From an uncultured Clostridia bacterium (GTDB lineage: Bacteria > Bacillota > Clostridia > Lachnospirales > CAG-274): a stretch of DNA of 64,000 nt. Shown here one piece after another: positions 38,221-49,800 of the stretch; the first letter of the stretch is position 1, and every line of letters begins with the position of its first letter. The DNA lies in the NCBI GenBank assembly GCA_947630725.1, contig CANRIS010000002.1, forward strand, positions 124,001 through 188,000, in the 5' to 3' direction. Position numbers and translations under genes: made by a program. The notes below the pieces were generated by a model. The model did no database searches. It was not told the DNA's origin and saw only the letters and a program-made list of their open reading frames with translations.

Positions 38221-39267
38221 CTACACCTCCCAAGCCGCAGTTATTCCGCCCTCGGCAAGTCTGCGGCAGTTTTCTTCAAGCGCTTGATCTGCTTTTCGCA
38301 GACCCTCGGTCAAGGCCTTTTCCCCTTTCGGAAAAACCGCTATGCCGAACGCTCCTATGCGTCCCATGTATCCTCTGCCGCCGCAGTCCTCACAGCCCCG
38401 TCCGCCGCAGCCCTTGCAGACTCTCCTCAGAAGCCTCTGTATTATGACCCCCGAAAGCACCTCTTCAAGCATCTGCCTGCTTATGCCCAGATCCTCCATT
38501 CTGACAGGCAGAGACAGGGCGTTCGCCGCATGGACGGTGGCGAGAGTGAGCCTGCCCGTTGTCGCCAAAATATAAGCCGTCTTGGCTGTTTCGCTGTCAC
38601 GCACCTCTCCTACGGCAGTTATATCCGGATCCTGACGCAAAACCGACTTTAGTCCGACCGAAAAGCTCAGACCTGCGTTTTCGTTCATTGAGACCTGATT
38701 TGTCCCTAAAATACTATATTCAACAGGATCCTCCAATGTTACCGTGTTTACATCGTCACGGGCAAGCTCCGTCAGCATTGCATACATAGTAGAAGTCTTG
38801 CCCGAACCCGTAGTCCCTGCAATAAGTATAAGTCCGCTGTCCGAACGTATAAGCTCATTGTAGCGAAGGAGGTTTTCGCCATCTATCCCCAACAGCCTTG
38901 CCTCCCGTGGGCACAGATCTTTGTTCAGAATCCGTATAGCAACCTTTTCTCCATACAGTGTAGGCAGCACCGAAACCCTTATATCGGTGTTTTCGTCAAT
39001 ACTCCCCCTGCCCTCCTGGGGCTTTCTCCTTTCTGTCAGATCCATATCCGATATTACCTTAAGCCTTGATATGACCTTGCCGCAAATATCCGCAGGCACG
39101 TCCGCAGCATATCTGAGATCTCCGTCAACACGAAATCTGACTGCCATACCCTTTTCACGAGGCTCAAAATGGATGTCGCCTGCGCGCTCCTTTATGGCGA
39201 GCCTGAATATATCGTCAACAAACCTGACTGCCGAGTTGTCCGTCTGTACGTTTTTCATAGTCCTCAC
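38221..39267 (-). CDS. Pilus extension ATPase (PilB/GspE)
   Basis: AGDIHFEP, AGTTGSGKTSTMYAML, VEDP-like TLEDPVEY, GEVRDSETA, CKGCGGRGCEDCGGRGY. Confidence 0.95.
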   Translation of the reverse strand: MRTMKNVQTDNSAVRFVDDIFRLAIKERAGDIHFEPREKGMAVRFRVDGDLRYAADVPADICGKVISRLKVISDMDLTERRKPQEGRGSIDENTDIRVSVLPTLYGEKVAIRILNKDLCPREARLLGIDGENLLRYNELIRSDSGLILIAGTTGSGKTSTMYAMLTELARDDVNTVTLEDPVEYSILGTNQVSMNENAGLSFSVGLKSVLRQDPDITAVGEVRDSETAKTAYILATTGRLTLATVHAANALSLPVRMEDLGISRQMLEEVLSGVIIQRLLRRVCKGCGGRGCEDCGGRGYMGRIGAFGIAVFPKGEKALTEGLRKADQALEENCRRLAEGGITAAWEV

Positions 39268-39529
39268 CTCACATAACCGACCTATAAGCTGAAATTTTTT
39301 ATTTTTTAAGTTTCCTCATATGTTTTGGGCGCTGTCCCGAAATTTTTTCGGAAGCCTCATCACTCCGTATCCGAATATACGCCCACCAAAATAATATGCC
39401 TATACTGCGGATATTGTTTTTTGTTGAAATATTTCGGAGAATAAAATATAATTAAAGACAGACAAAATACATGGTCTTTAAGTATCAATCAGTCTTATTT
39501 ATAAAAAGGCTAAAAACAAGGAGAAGCAT

Positions 39530-40042
39530 ATGATATATACATACGGATACAAATCGCCTTTGGGCAAAATAACACTGGCAGGCAGCGAGAACGGCCTGTC
39601 GGGTCTTTGGTTTGAAAATCAAAAATATTTCGGAAAAGGTCTGCCCGAAAACCACGAGGAAAAAAGGCTTTCGGTCTTTGATATGACAATACGTTGGCTC
39701 GATGTCTATTTCGCAGGAAGCGTCCCCGACTTCACTCCTCCCTTATGCCTAAAAGGCACAGACTTCCGGCGTGAAATATGGGATATACTCCTCTGCGTTC
39801 CGTACGGAAAAACAATTACCTACGGAGAGATCGCCCGAATAACAGCCCGCAAAAAAGGCCTTGAAAAAATGTCGGCTCAGGCTGTCGGAGGTGCCGTAGG
39901 CCAAAACCCTGTTTCTATCATTATACCCTGTCACAGAGTTGTGGGATCGGACGGCTCTCTCACAGGCTATGCAGGCGGCACCGACAAAAAGCTCCTTCTG
40001 CTCAGACTCGAAAAAGCAAAGTTTAACGGCATAGCATATTAA
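39530..40042 (+). CDS. ogt: Methylated-DNA--protein-cysteine methyltransferase
   Basis: IPCHRVVGSDGSLTGYAGG active site. Confidence 0.95.
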   Translation: MIYTYGYKSPLGKITLAGSENGLSGLWFENQKYFGKGLPENHEEKRLSVFDMTIRWLDVYFAGSVPDFTPPLCLKGTDFRREIWDILLCVPYGKTITYGEIARITARKKGLEKMSAQAVGGAVGQNPVSIIIPCHRVVGSDGSLTGYAGGTDKKLLLLRLEKAKFNGIAY

Positions 40043-40110
40043 CCTTTGTTTTGAAATCCATATTTATCCTAAAAAATTATCGGCGGCACTGATTTTTAAA
40101 AAAAATAAAA

Positions 40111-40138
40111 GACCGACTGTTTAGCCGATCTTTTTTTT
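40111..40138 (-). terminator. Terminator downstream of the HIT gene
   Basis: Minus strand gatcggct-aaac-agtcggtc then T-rich tract. Confidence 0.6.
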
Positions 40139-40146
40139 GTGATTTT

Positions 40147-40560
40147 TTACAGATTTGCTTTTATTTTGTTTATTATTGTTTCGTACTCCTCGTCTGTGAG
40201 GTATTTGGGGGGATTTACGTTCATTTCAAAGGTTCCGCCGAAGGTGTGGCCGCCCTCCTGCTTGGGGGCAATATGTACATGGAGATGAGGGAGAGTATCC
40301 GAAAACATACCATAATTTACCTTTGCGGGGCTTACGGCCTTGTTGATGGCTGCGCCTACCCTTTTTACATCGGCAAAAAGCTCTGCCACCTCTTCATCGG
40401 ACAGGTCAAAAAGCTCTCTGCCGTGATCCTTATAAGCTACAACGCACCTTCCGTAATACGTCTGCTCTCTGAAAAGATACAGCTTTGAAACCTTAAGATC
40501 GCAGATAGGTATCATAAGCGAGTCAAGCTTTGCCTTATCGTCACAATATAAACAGCTCAT
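40147..40560 (-). CDS. HIT family protein
   Basis: CLYCDDKAKLDSL..., LPHLHVHIAPK histidine triad. Confidence 0.93.
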   Translation of the reverse strand: MSCLYCDDKAKLDSLMIPICDLKVSKLYLFREQTYYGRCVVAYKDHGRELFDLSDEEVAELFADVKRVGAAINKAVSPAKVNYGMFSDTLPHLHVHIAPKQEGGHTFGGTFEMNVNPPKYLTDEEYETIINKIKANL

Positions 40561-40754
40561 AAAAATTACCTCCTTGATGTGTGAATGATCACTGTTTTCA
40601 TTCGTTGCTTGTGTTCTGATTATACACCATTTATATCCAAAAAACAATAGTCCAAAGCCAAAAAGTTATGTAAGTATATCAGGGGCTTTGGCTTATGCCG
40701 CCTGTCGGTACGTTTTTTTCATAAAGATTTGTTCTAAAAAAATATCCGCAAAAA

Positions 40755-40816
40755 AGGCTGTCCGCCTTTCGTGACCGAAGCAAGGTTTTTGCTTCTGTCG
40801 GAAGGTCGGACAGCCT
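40755..40816. terminator. Strong bidirectional terminator downstream of the giant gene
   Basis: aggctgtccg/cggacagcct with nested cctt/aagg and gaagcaa/ttgcttc; T tracts on both sides. Confidence 0.8.
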
Positions 40817-40849
40817 GTTTGATTTTTTATTTTTTATGGTATATTCGGC

Positions 40850-43800
40850 TTATTTTTGCGTATTCCTAAGGCTTGTCCATTTTTCGTGGGCATCGTCTGT
40901 GAGGGTATAATTGTGGCTGTTTGCCGCCTCTTGTACGGCGATATAGTACCACGAGTTTTTATCCGCATTGTCGGTGAATGTTATCATTCCGTCAAGCAGA
41001 TCCTCCTCGGATTCGGGTATACGCTTAAGCACTCTGTTTATAAGGCTTACTGCCTCGGCTCTTGTTATGTTGTTTTCGGGTCTGAAGGAACCGTCTCCAT
41101 AGCCGCTGATCCATCCTCTTGCGGCAGCCCTGTTTATCTCGGCCTCAGCCCAGTGTCCGCTTATATCGTCAAAGGCTGTCACTGTCTTAGACGTGTTGCT
41201 GTCAAACCTTGCGCAGACAGCAGCAAACTCAGCTCTTGTGACAGGCGCATTCGGATCGAATCCGCCGTTGTCCCTTCCGTATATTATATCCAGAGCGGAC
41301 AGTGTGGAAACTGCCTCGGCATACCACGCATTTTCGCTTACATCGTTAAAGCTGTTGGTGCTTGTGATATGTTCGTTTCTCAGATCCTCATTCAGCAGTC
41401 TGAAGAATATCATGGCTACCTCTGCTCGGCTTATGTCGGCATTGGGTCTTACCGTTCCGTCGCCATAGCCCGAAATATATGACATATGGTCGCTGCCGTT
41501 AAGTCCCGAAGGTACTGAACCGCCCGAAGTATCGGGAACATCCGCCGCAGTGCTTTCTCCGCCGTAGCCGCTGCCGCCACCGTTCCAGCCTGCATATACT
41601 CTCTTGTCAGAGTTCATAACAACGCTTGTAACAGGTATTTTAAGCTCTGCATCCGAATACCAGCCCGTAAAGCTATAGCCCGTTCTTTCGGGAATCTTGT
41701 TAAGCCTTACCTCCGTTCCTCTTGAATATGTCTCCGAGGGATATTCGGTGCCGCCATTTGATACATAGGTCAGTCTGTAGACCGTGGCTCCTCCGCCACC
41801 GCCGCCACCGCTGCTGCCGCCGCTGCCTCCGTTTGTGAGCCAGCTTGCCGTCAGTACGGTGTCGCCTGCGATAACAAATTTGTCACCCGGCATAAGCTTC
41901 TTTGTTCCATTGTTCCAGCCGTTAAATACATAACCGCTTCTTTCGGGAGCAGCCTTGACGGTTATCTCTTCGGAATATCTGTGATATTCGTCCGAATAAT
42001 CGTTTTCAGCCACAGCCGAGCCGCCGTTGAGGTCATATCCCAGCTTGTATGTATTGAGATCATAATAAAGCATAAACTTAAGGCTGCCATCCTCGTCAAC
42101 ATTACCCCACGAATATGATTTGCTCGTGTTGTATTTATAATGCTCATAGGTCTTTGGCTCTGCCTCTGCCCTGCTGCCTACCTGAGCGCTGAAGCTGTCA
42201 ACGCTTTCAAGCTCATAGCTGCCGTCAAGCTTTTGCAGATAATGCTCTGTCTTATAACCCACGATAAACGGCTCAAACGTATATGTATATTTTTCGGTTT
42301 CTCTGCCGCTGACAACAAGAGGAGGTTCTACATCCCAGCTGCCGCCTGTATAGCCGTAGTCGGGTACCATACCCTCGGGAGCCGTCAGTATTGCGCTGCC
42401 GTTTGTGTCAAGCACGCCGCCGAGAGTAAGTGTAACATAAATGTATTTTTCCTTATTGTCATGGCCGTCCCATGTACCGTTTACAACATCGAAATAAATT
42501 CTCTTCTGGTATATATCGGGAACGCCGTCCGGTTTGTCGGGATCATCGCCGTCAGCATACTTGTCGGCGTACCACTGCGCAGTGAATATCCAGTCAATGC
42601 CCTCTTCTTCGCAAACGTCTCTCTCCCATCCCATAAATACATATTCGTCTCTTTCGGGATCTTCAAATATGCAGCTTTGTTCTATAACGAGGTCTGTGGG
42701 AGTAAAGCAGTCTCTCCATACTCCTCCGTTGGGGTCTACCCTTACCTTGGCGCCATAGTTTACTTCTACGTCCGCGCCTGCGGGGAACCTGCCGTCATTG
42801 GCCTCATTGTAGGAAATATTGGGATTGTCGATCTTTCCGAATCCGTAGGTATATACGGCGTCCGTATAGGGACTGCCTGTGATCAGCGCGCTGCCCGACT
42901 CTATCATATCGGGAGCCTTGCCGATCCAATCGCCGCCCTCATAGCCGTAGTCGGGGGTCATGCCCGAAGGCACCTCCACAACTGCGCTGCCGTTTTCCGA
43001 CCAGTTGCCGAATTCGTCAAAGAGCTGTACCAGATGCGAAATGTCGTCCTTTCCTCCGCCGTCCCATGTTCCGTTAAGGACTTTGAAGATCACCCATTTC
43101 TGATATCTGTCGGGTATGCCGTCAGGGCCTCCGCCCTTTACGTCAATTTCCCACCTTGCGACAAACTTTGTATCTTCGTTTACCACGAAGGTTTCGCCGG
43201 GCTGATAAAGGCTGCCCTTGAAGCTCCATCCCATAAATACATAGTCCGAAAGCTCCGGCATAGGCGCTATGGTTATGCTGTCGCCGCCCTTTACTATCCT
43301 GTCATATTCGGCTCCCGTAACGGGTATGCCGCCCTTAAGGTCATAGCTTACGGCGAATCCGTCAAGATCATAATACAGCCTTAATGTGAGCATAAGGTCG
43401 CCTTCGCCCTCGTTAAAGTTTGTATATACTCTTCCGCTGACTACCGAAAGCTCTCTGTTGAGAGCATAGCCCTCATACTCTTTTTCTTCCGCCGTAACCT
43501 CGGAGCCTACGATTCCCGAAAGAATAACCTCGTCAACACATTCATAACTTCCGTCAAGCTTTTCGAGAAGATAGCATACCTTGTAGTCCGCCATATCGTC
43601 GTCCCATACCGCAGTAAGGACAATATCCTTGGTTACCGTGATTTCGTCGCCGGGCTTATATACCCTTTCGCCGTCGCTCCAGCCTGTGAATACATGGCTG
43701 TCATATACGGGCGCAGGCAGAGCCTTTATTACCGAGCCGTCCTTTACCTTAAAGCTGCCGTAGTCCACGCCGTCCACGGGTGTGCCGCCGTTGGGATCAT

Positions 43801-46800
43801 AGCTTACTTCAAATTGGTCGATTATTTCTGTAAATCCATAGGTGTATTCCGTGCCGTTTATGAAATCCGAACCTATCCGCACAGGAGGCTGACTATACCA
43901 CGAGCCTCCTTCATAGCCGTCGAAGGGTTCCATTCCGTAGGGTATTTCGGCAATTCCCACCGAATCGCCGCTGTCGCTCCAAAGTCCCTTGTCATAGAGT
44001 GTGACCCAATGCTCTATCGGATCGGTGGTTCCATCTGACCAGCTTCCGTTTTCTACCTTGAATATCATAAGTCTCTGGCAGTTGTCGGGTATGCCGTCAC
44101 CCGTATCGGGATCGGAGCCGCCCTTGCTGTCGGCAGCCCATTTTGCTCTGAAAATCAGATCTGCGCCGCCTTCGCCCGACTGAACGTCCCAACCCATAAA
44201 CTTATGACCGTCCCATACAGGATCTTCAACCTTAAGGTTGTTGTTTTCGGAGATCTCAACGGTTACATCAAAGCCCTTGTCGGCGTCATTATGAGCGTTT
44301 CCGTTGGGATCCGTCCACAGACCGCCCTCGGATACAAACTCTACCTTTGAGCCGTAATCCACGGGAATGTCGTTTATTTCGGGATCCTTTCCTCCGCTGG
44401 GGTCGGGCTGCTTGTATTCTATATCCGAGCCGTCAAGCGGATAGAATATGTAGGTGTATGTATAAGCGTCCGTTCCCCTTACCTTGGCCGCAGGCTCATC
44501 GACCCACGCTCCATGTCCAAAGTTTTCATTGGGTTTCATATTTTCGGGAATAATGCCGCTTATATCGGCATAGCCTGTTTCGCTCCACTTTCCGTCTGCC
44601 GTGCCGTCTGCAGTAAGGCTTACCTTTGCGCTTATAGGCTCTCTGCTGCCGTCAGCCCATGTACCGTTTATAACTCTGAAGGTTATACTCTTCTGATATT
44701 TGTCGGGGATACCGTCAGAATCTCTGTCGATCTCCCATACGGCCGTGAATATATAGCGTATGTTGCTGCCTGCCTTGCCTTCTGTCACTCTCCAACCGAC
44801 AAATATAAAGTCGTCTCTTTCTTCGGGGTCGGAGATCCTTATTTCTTCATCGGTTATTTCGATAACTGCGGTTTCGTATCCGCTGTAAATCGTACCATTG
44901 GGAGCGATCCAGTCTCCTCCGTTGGGATTTACTATTATTATGTCGTTGTAGACTACGGGCTTTCTGTCGGGTTCGGGGTCGTTTCCTCCTTCGGGCTCCT
45001 TGTTGTAGTCTATTTCGGGGCCGTCCATAGGCGTATATCTGTATACATATACGACTTCTGCGTCCGTGTCGGCGTTCACAACTCCCGAAGGTTCGGGATC
45101 GTCCCATCTTCCGCCTTCATAACCGTTAAGAGGCGAATAGTCCGTAGGCGGAGTATATCTGCCCCGGCCGTTTTCGTCATAAGAGGTGCCGTCTCCTGCA
45201 TAGAGATTTACCCATATGTCCTTGCTTACGGAGCCGTCCGACCATATTCCGCCGACAACATTGAATATAATGTGTCTCTGGAACTTGTCGGGTATGTCGT
45301 CCCCGTTTATATCGTCGTCCCAGATTGCCTTAAGATTCATATCTCTCGTTACTGCGGTTATATCGCCGGGCTTATATTCTCTGCCCGAGCCGTCTCTGTA
45401 GCAGCTAAACTTCTTTCCATCAAGGGACGGAGCGGGAAGAATGGTTATATCCTCGCCCCTCTTAACTGTCCTGTCGGAATAATCCACTCCGTCGACAGGC
45501 GTTCCGCCGCTCAGGTCGTATCTGACATTGAAGTCCTCGGCTATGTCATAGTACATATTGAGAGTAAGCACCACAAGCTCACCGTTTTCGGTAACAGGCA
45601 TACTTACAGTGCCGCTTACCGTTGAAAGAGCCTCGTTGAGCCTGAAGCCCTCATAGCCCTCAGCTCCCGTTTCGGCCTTGCCAACAGCCCTTACGACTGT
45701 GCCTGTCTCTCCAAACAGCGGGAACTCCGTCTCATAAAGCTCATATGTGCCATCGGGCTGCTGCAGGTAGTGCAGTACCTTATATGCCGAGCTTATGGGT
45801 TCGAGAGGCGTCTGATCGGGCAGCCACTGAGCCGTAAGCGTAATGTCCTTTTCTACGACAATATCCACACCCGGAGCATATTCGTTGCCGTCGGCGTCCT
45901 TCCATGATGTGAATGTATACTTGTCACGGCTCGGAGCGCCTGCGGCTGCCACGCTTTCTCCGACAGTTATGAGCCTGTCGTCATAGCTTATGCCGTCGGC
46001 AGCCTGTCCGCCGTTTAAGTCATACCTTATCCATCTCTGGTTCTTGTCGGGTATATTGTCGCCGTTTATATCGTTCTCCCAAAGAGCATAAAGCGTATCG
46101 AGGAATCTGTTCTTTGTGAACGTGTTGGCTGCCGAATTTCCGTCATAGATCATATTTGACGAATTGAGTCTCCAGCCTGTGAATACATAATTTTCTCTTT
46201 CGGGAACATTCTTTGAAACCGTTACTCTGTCGCCCGTCTCGTATCTGTTGGAATCCGTGGGCATTCCCTCTACGTCATCGGCAGTATTTTTGTCATATAC
46301 TACCTGACTGTAATCGGGCCGCAAGTCGCCGTCTGCATCGGCAGCCCATACCGCATAAGCGTTTATTATTCCGTCATCGTCCGCATCGTTTTCTGCGTCT
46401 ACGGTATAAATGCTGTCAAGAAGGTCTGTGGGCGACTGTACCGCAAGGCTTTCATATCTGTTGAGACTCCATCCCACAAATACGCCGCCTGCAGGAGGTA
46501 TAAGATCCTCTCCCGAGCTTAAACTCAGGCTTTCGCCGTTAAGCAGACCGCCGATCTCATCGGGAACAACACCGTCTCCGCCGTTTGCGTTATATCTGAA
46601 GGTGTATGTATCTTCGTCATAATCCGGGGTTCCGTCTCCGTTCTTGTCTGCTGCCCAAAGAGCAAATACGATAATATCCTCGTTTTCAAATACAACGCTT
46701 TCCGCCGCTAACTTCTCTTCCGTCGCCTTGTCATATATCAGATCCTCGTGCCTGTCCGTACCAAAGCCCACAAGAACTGCGCCGTCTCTCTGTACACGCT

Positions 46801-49800
46801 GCTTTCCTTCTTCGACCGAAAGAATGTCTGCGCTCTGACCGGGCAGACGGTACTGCGTATAGTCCACAAAGAATATGCCGTCAGCAGGCGCAGGGAATCC
46901 GCCGTTTGAATGATATTTCACAAGGTGCATATCGTCCGCATAGTCGGGTCTGTTGTCGCCGTCAATATCCTCAGCCCATACAGCATAGACGTTTACATCG
47001 CCGTTCGGTATAAGCTCGCTTGTTATAAGCGTGCCTACGGGAGGCATTTCGGCATAGATCTCATCCGACTTTGTCTCGTCATCGGTCCAGCCCACAAATA
47101 CAGCCTTTTCGTCTGTTCTTTCGGGCAGGCTTTCGCTGTTCGCAGGCATCCAGAGAGCCGCAGTATCGCCAAAGCTGTAGCTTCTGTCACGGAAGTCCTT
47201 GTCAACTACATTGGTTTCGTCCGTATCGAGGACATCGTTTATATAATAGTTGACCTTATAGGTTTCCTCGCTCCACATAGCGTAGAGAGTCACGTCCTCA
47301 GTACCCATCTTAAGCGTCTCTCCCGGAGCGTATGTGCGTCCGTCTCCGTACTTGTCGGTATTCCAGCCGAGGAAGTTGTGCTTAACGCCGTTTTCATCGG
47401 TATAATAGGATACGTCAAGGCTCTTGACGGTTACATCGTCATCCTTATACTTTCTGTTGTCGGGTTCGGGTATAACCGTGGTTTCGGGTGCGCCGTTTCT
47501 GTCGTAGCTTACGCTGTATCCCTCTGTCACAGGTACATAGAGAACTCCCGAAGCTCCTTCAAGGGCGTTGTATCTTATTCTGATATTCTCCTCCTCGTTT
47601 ATGTCGATTATGTTTCCGTCATAGTCAACATAGCTGTCGCCCGATTTTGATTTTCTGAACGGCATACGGTATATGGGTATGTCGTCTCCTGCATAAGCCG
47701 AATAGGTTATGTAGGGTCTTAATACATATCTTTCGTTCGCTCCGTCATCCTCTCTGTCTTTGAGAGTCAGTACAAACTCATAATAAAGAGGTTCAAGTCC
47801 CGAAATCGTTATCTGACCCGACGTATCTTCAAAGTGTTCATAGTCGGATACGGCATCTATCGCTGCATTTGTATCATCGCAGGTTGGGTCTGTATATCCC
47901 GCCGCATCGGGGCTTATGGTAACTTCCATTATGTCGTTTATCTCAAAATTGTTTATAAAGTCCTCGTTTCTCAGGTCAAACTTTCTGTTTCCGTTCTTGT
48001 CGTCATAGAGCCTTACGGTAACGACCGCTGCGGTAACAGGCCGCCATATAGCGTACAACGTATCGTTTCTGCCCGGAGATTTGTCAAATTTGTAGGGATT
48101 TCCGAGAGTGTTGCCTGAGCCTGCATAGCGCAGGGTATCGCTGTTGCCCGACGGGTCATTGAGACACCAGCCCATAAAGGCATAGTTCTTGACCTTGAGT
48201 GAGCTTGATCTTATATAAACACGCTCTGTAAGCTCTCCTACGGGTACGTCCTTATCTTTTGCGTATATGTTGTTTCTGTCAGAGTCCGTATAGTCGTCAA
48301 GGCTTAAATATCTCCTGCCGTTTATGTCAAACAGTGAGGTTTCTCTGCTCAGAGATCCGCCAAAGCTGTCTGCGGTTATTCCCACAGGAAGATTTATGTC
48401 ATAGAATACCTGCTGATAATCGGGTATTCCGTCCGACTCGTGATATATAAGATCTCCGTGGGCGCATTCCTCGTGGTCGTCGCTGTTTATTTTGTCACAG
48501 CCTACGCCGTTAATGTCAACAAGTCTGCCGCCCACATCCTTAGCCCATACGGCATAAACCGTACATGACTCCGAAACGGTCATATCGCCTATAAGAGCGT
48601 CTTTTATTGTAGCATAATCCGTTACGGGCTCGCTTATCTTGGTTAGCGTCCAGCCTACAAACACCGCTTTGTCTCTTGTTATTTCGTCAGCCCTCGGGAA
48701 GTATGTCTTTATATCTCCCTCGGGCTCGTTGTTGAGGTTTATGACAGTGTTTCTGCCAAGCCTTAAGGTGTGGTTTAACGTACCCTCGGGCCATACGGTC
48801 TCTGCACCGCCCTCGGTTGAAAATGCTCCGTCGTTTGCGTCAAAGCGCAGCATTACGTCATTGAAGGGATCGTCCCATACCGCATATACTTCAAGATTAT
48901 GCTCGGGCATACAATATCCGCTGCCGTTGGTTATAAGTCCGTCATCGGCCTCTTCTGCATCGGGTTTTGTACTCCATCCCAAAAATCTGTGTTCAACGCC
49001 TGCCGCATCGACATAGACGTCATCGCCTTTGTTAAAGCCCACAATATCCGAGGCTTTTGCAAGGCTCACTATACCGTCATAGGCTCTTGCGCCATCGGTA
49101 TAATATTCTCCGTCCCCCTCGTGATAAGCATAGTCGCTGTCGGGGACAAAGCCCTCTCTGAAGTCTACCGTTGAAGGCGCTCCGTTAAGATTGTATATAA
49201 CGTCATAGGGTCGTGTTATGCCATAGCGTATAACTCCGTTGTAGTTGTCGCTTGGGAGGGTTATACTGTGGCTTATCTTAAGCGTTCCGCCTGTGAGATT
49301 TGCCGCAGCGTCCGGTGAGCCGATCTCTCCGCCAAGAGCGTAGCCTACTCCCGTGAATCTGTCGAACATATCGTTTGCGCCGTCTATGGTTATTTCTATA
49401 CGATATTCTCCCGAAGAAAGCTTTTCGTATACAACTCCGCCGCCGTCCTTATGTTCGCCTATGTTTTCGGCTATGGGGTCGGTCTCCTCGCCCTTATAGA
49501 GCCTGATATTTTCAACAGGTACGGCCACAATGGCGCCCTCTCCGCCATAAACTCCGTCATTGTTATAGTCATCAAATACCTGTATTATAAGAGATCTTTC
49601 GTTCTCTTTCCATACAGCGTAGTATGTACAGTCGTTTGTTATCTCTACGCTCTCGCCGGGGTCATAAAGCCTGCCGTTGCCGTCTTTTGACAGACACCAG
49701 CCGCTGAAGGTATAACCGTCTCTTATGGGAGCCACAGGCATATTTATACTTCCGCCATACTTAACCTTTTCTTCGGGATATTCATAGCCTGCCTGAGGTT

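Noticed and set aside
42140-43384. Plus-strand ORF of 414 aa, and similar long plus ORFs at 44513-45625 and 56549-57559
   Set aside because: All lie antisense to the continuous 7008-aa ORF; translations are Cys/Tyr/Val-rich without domain signals.
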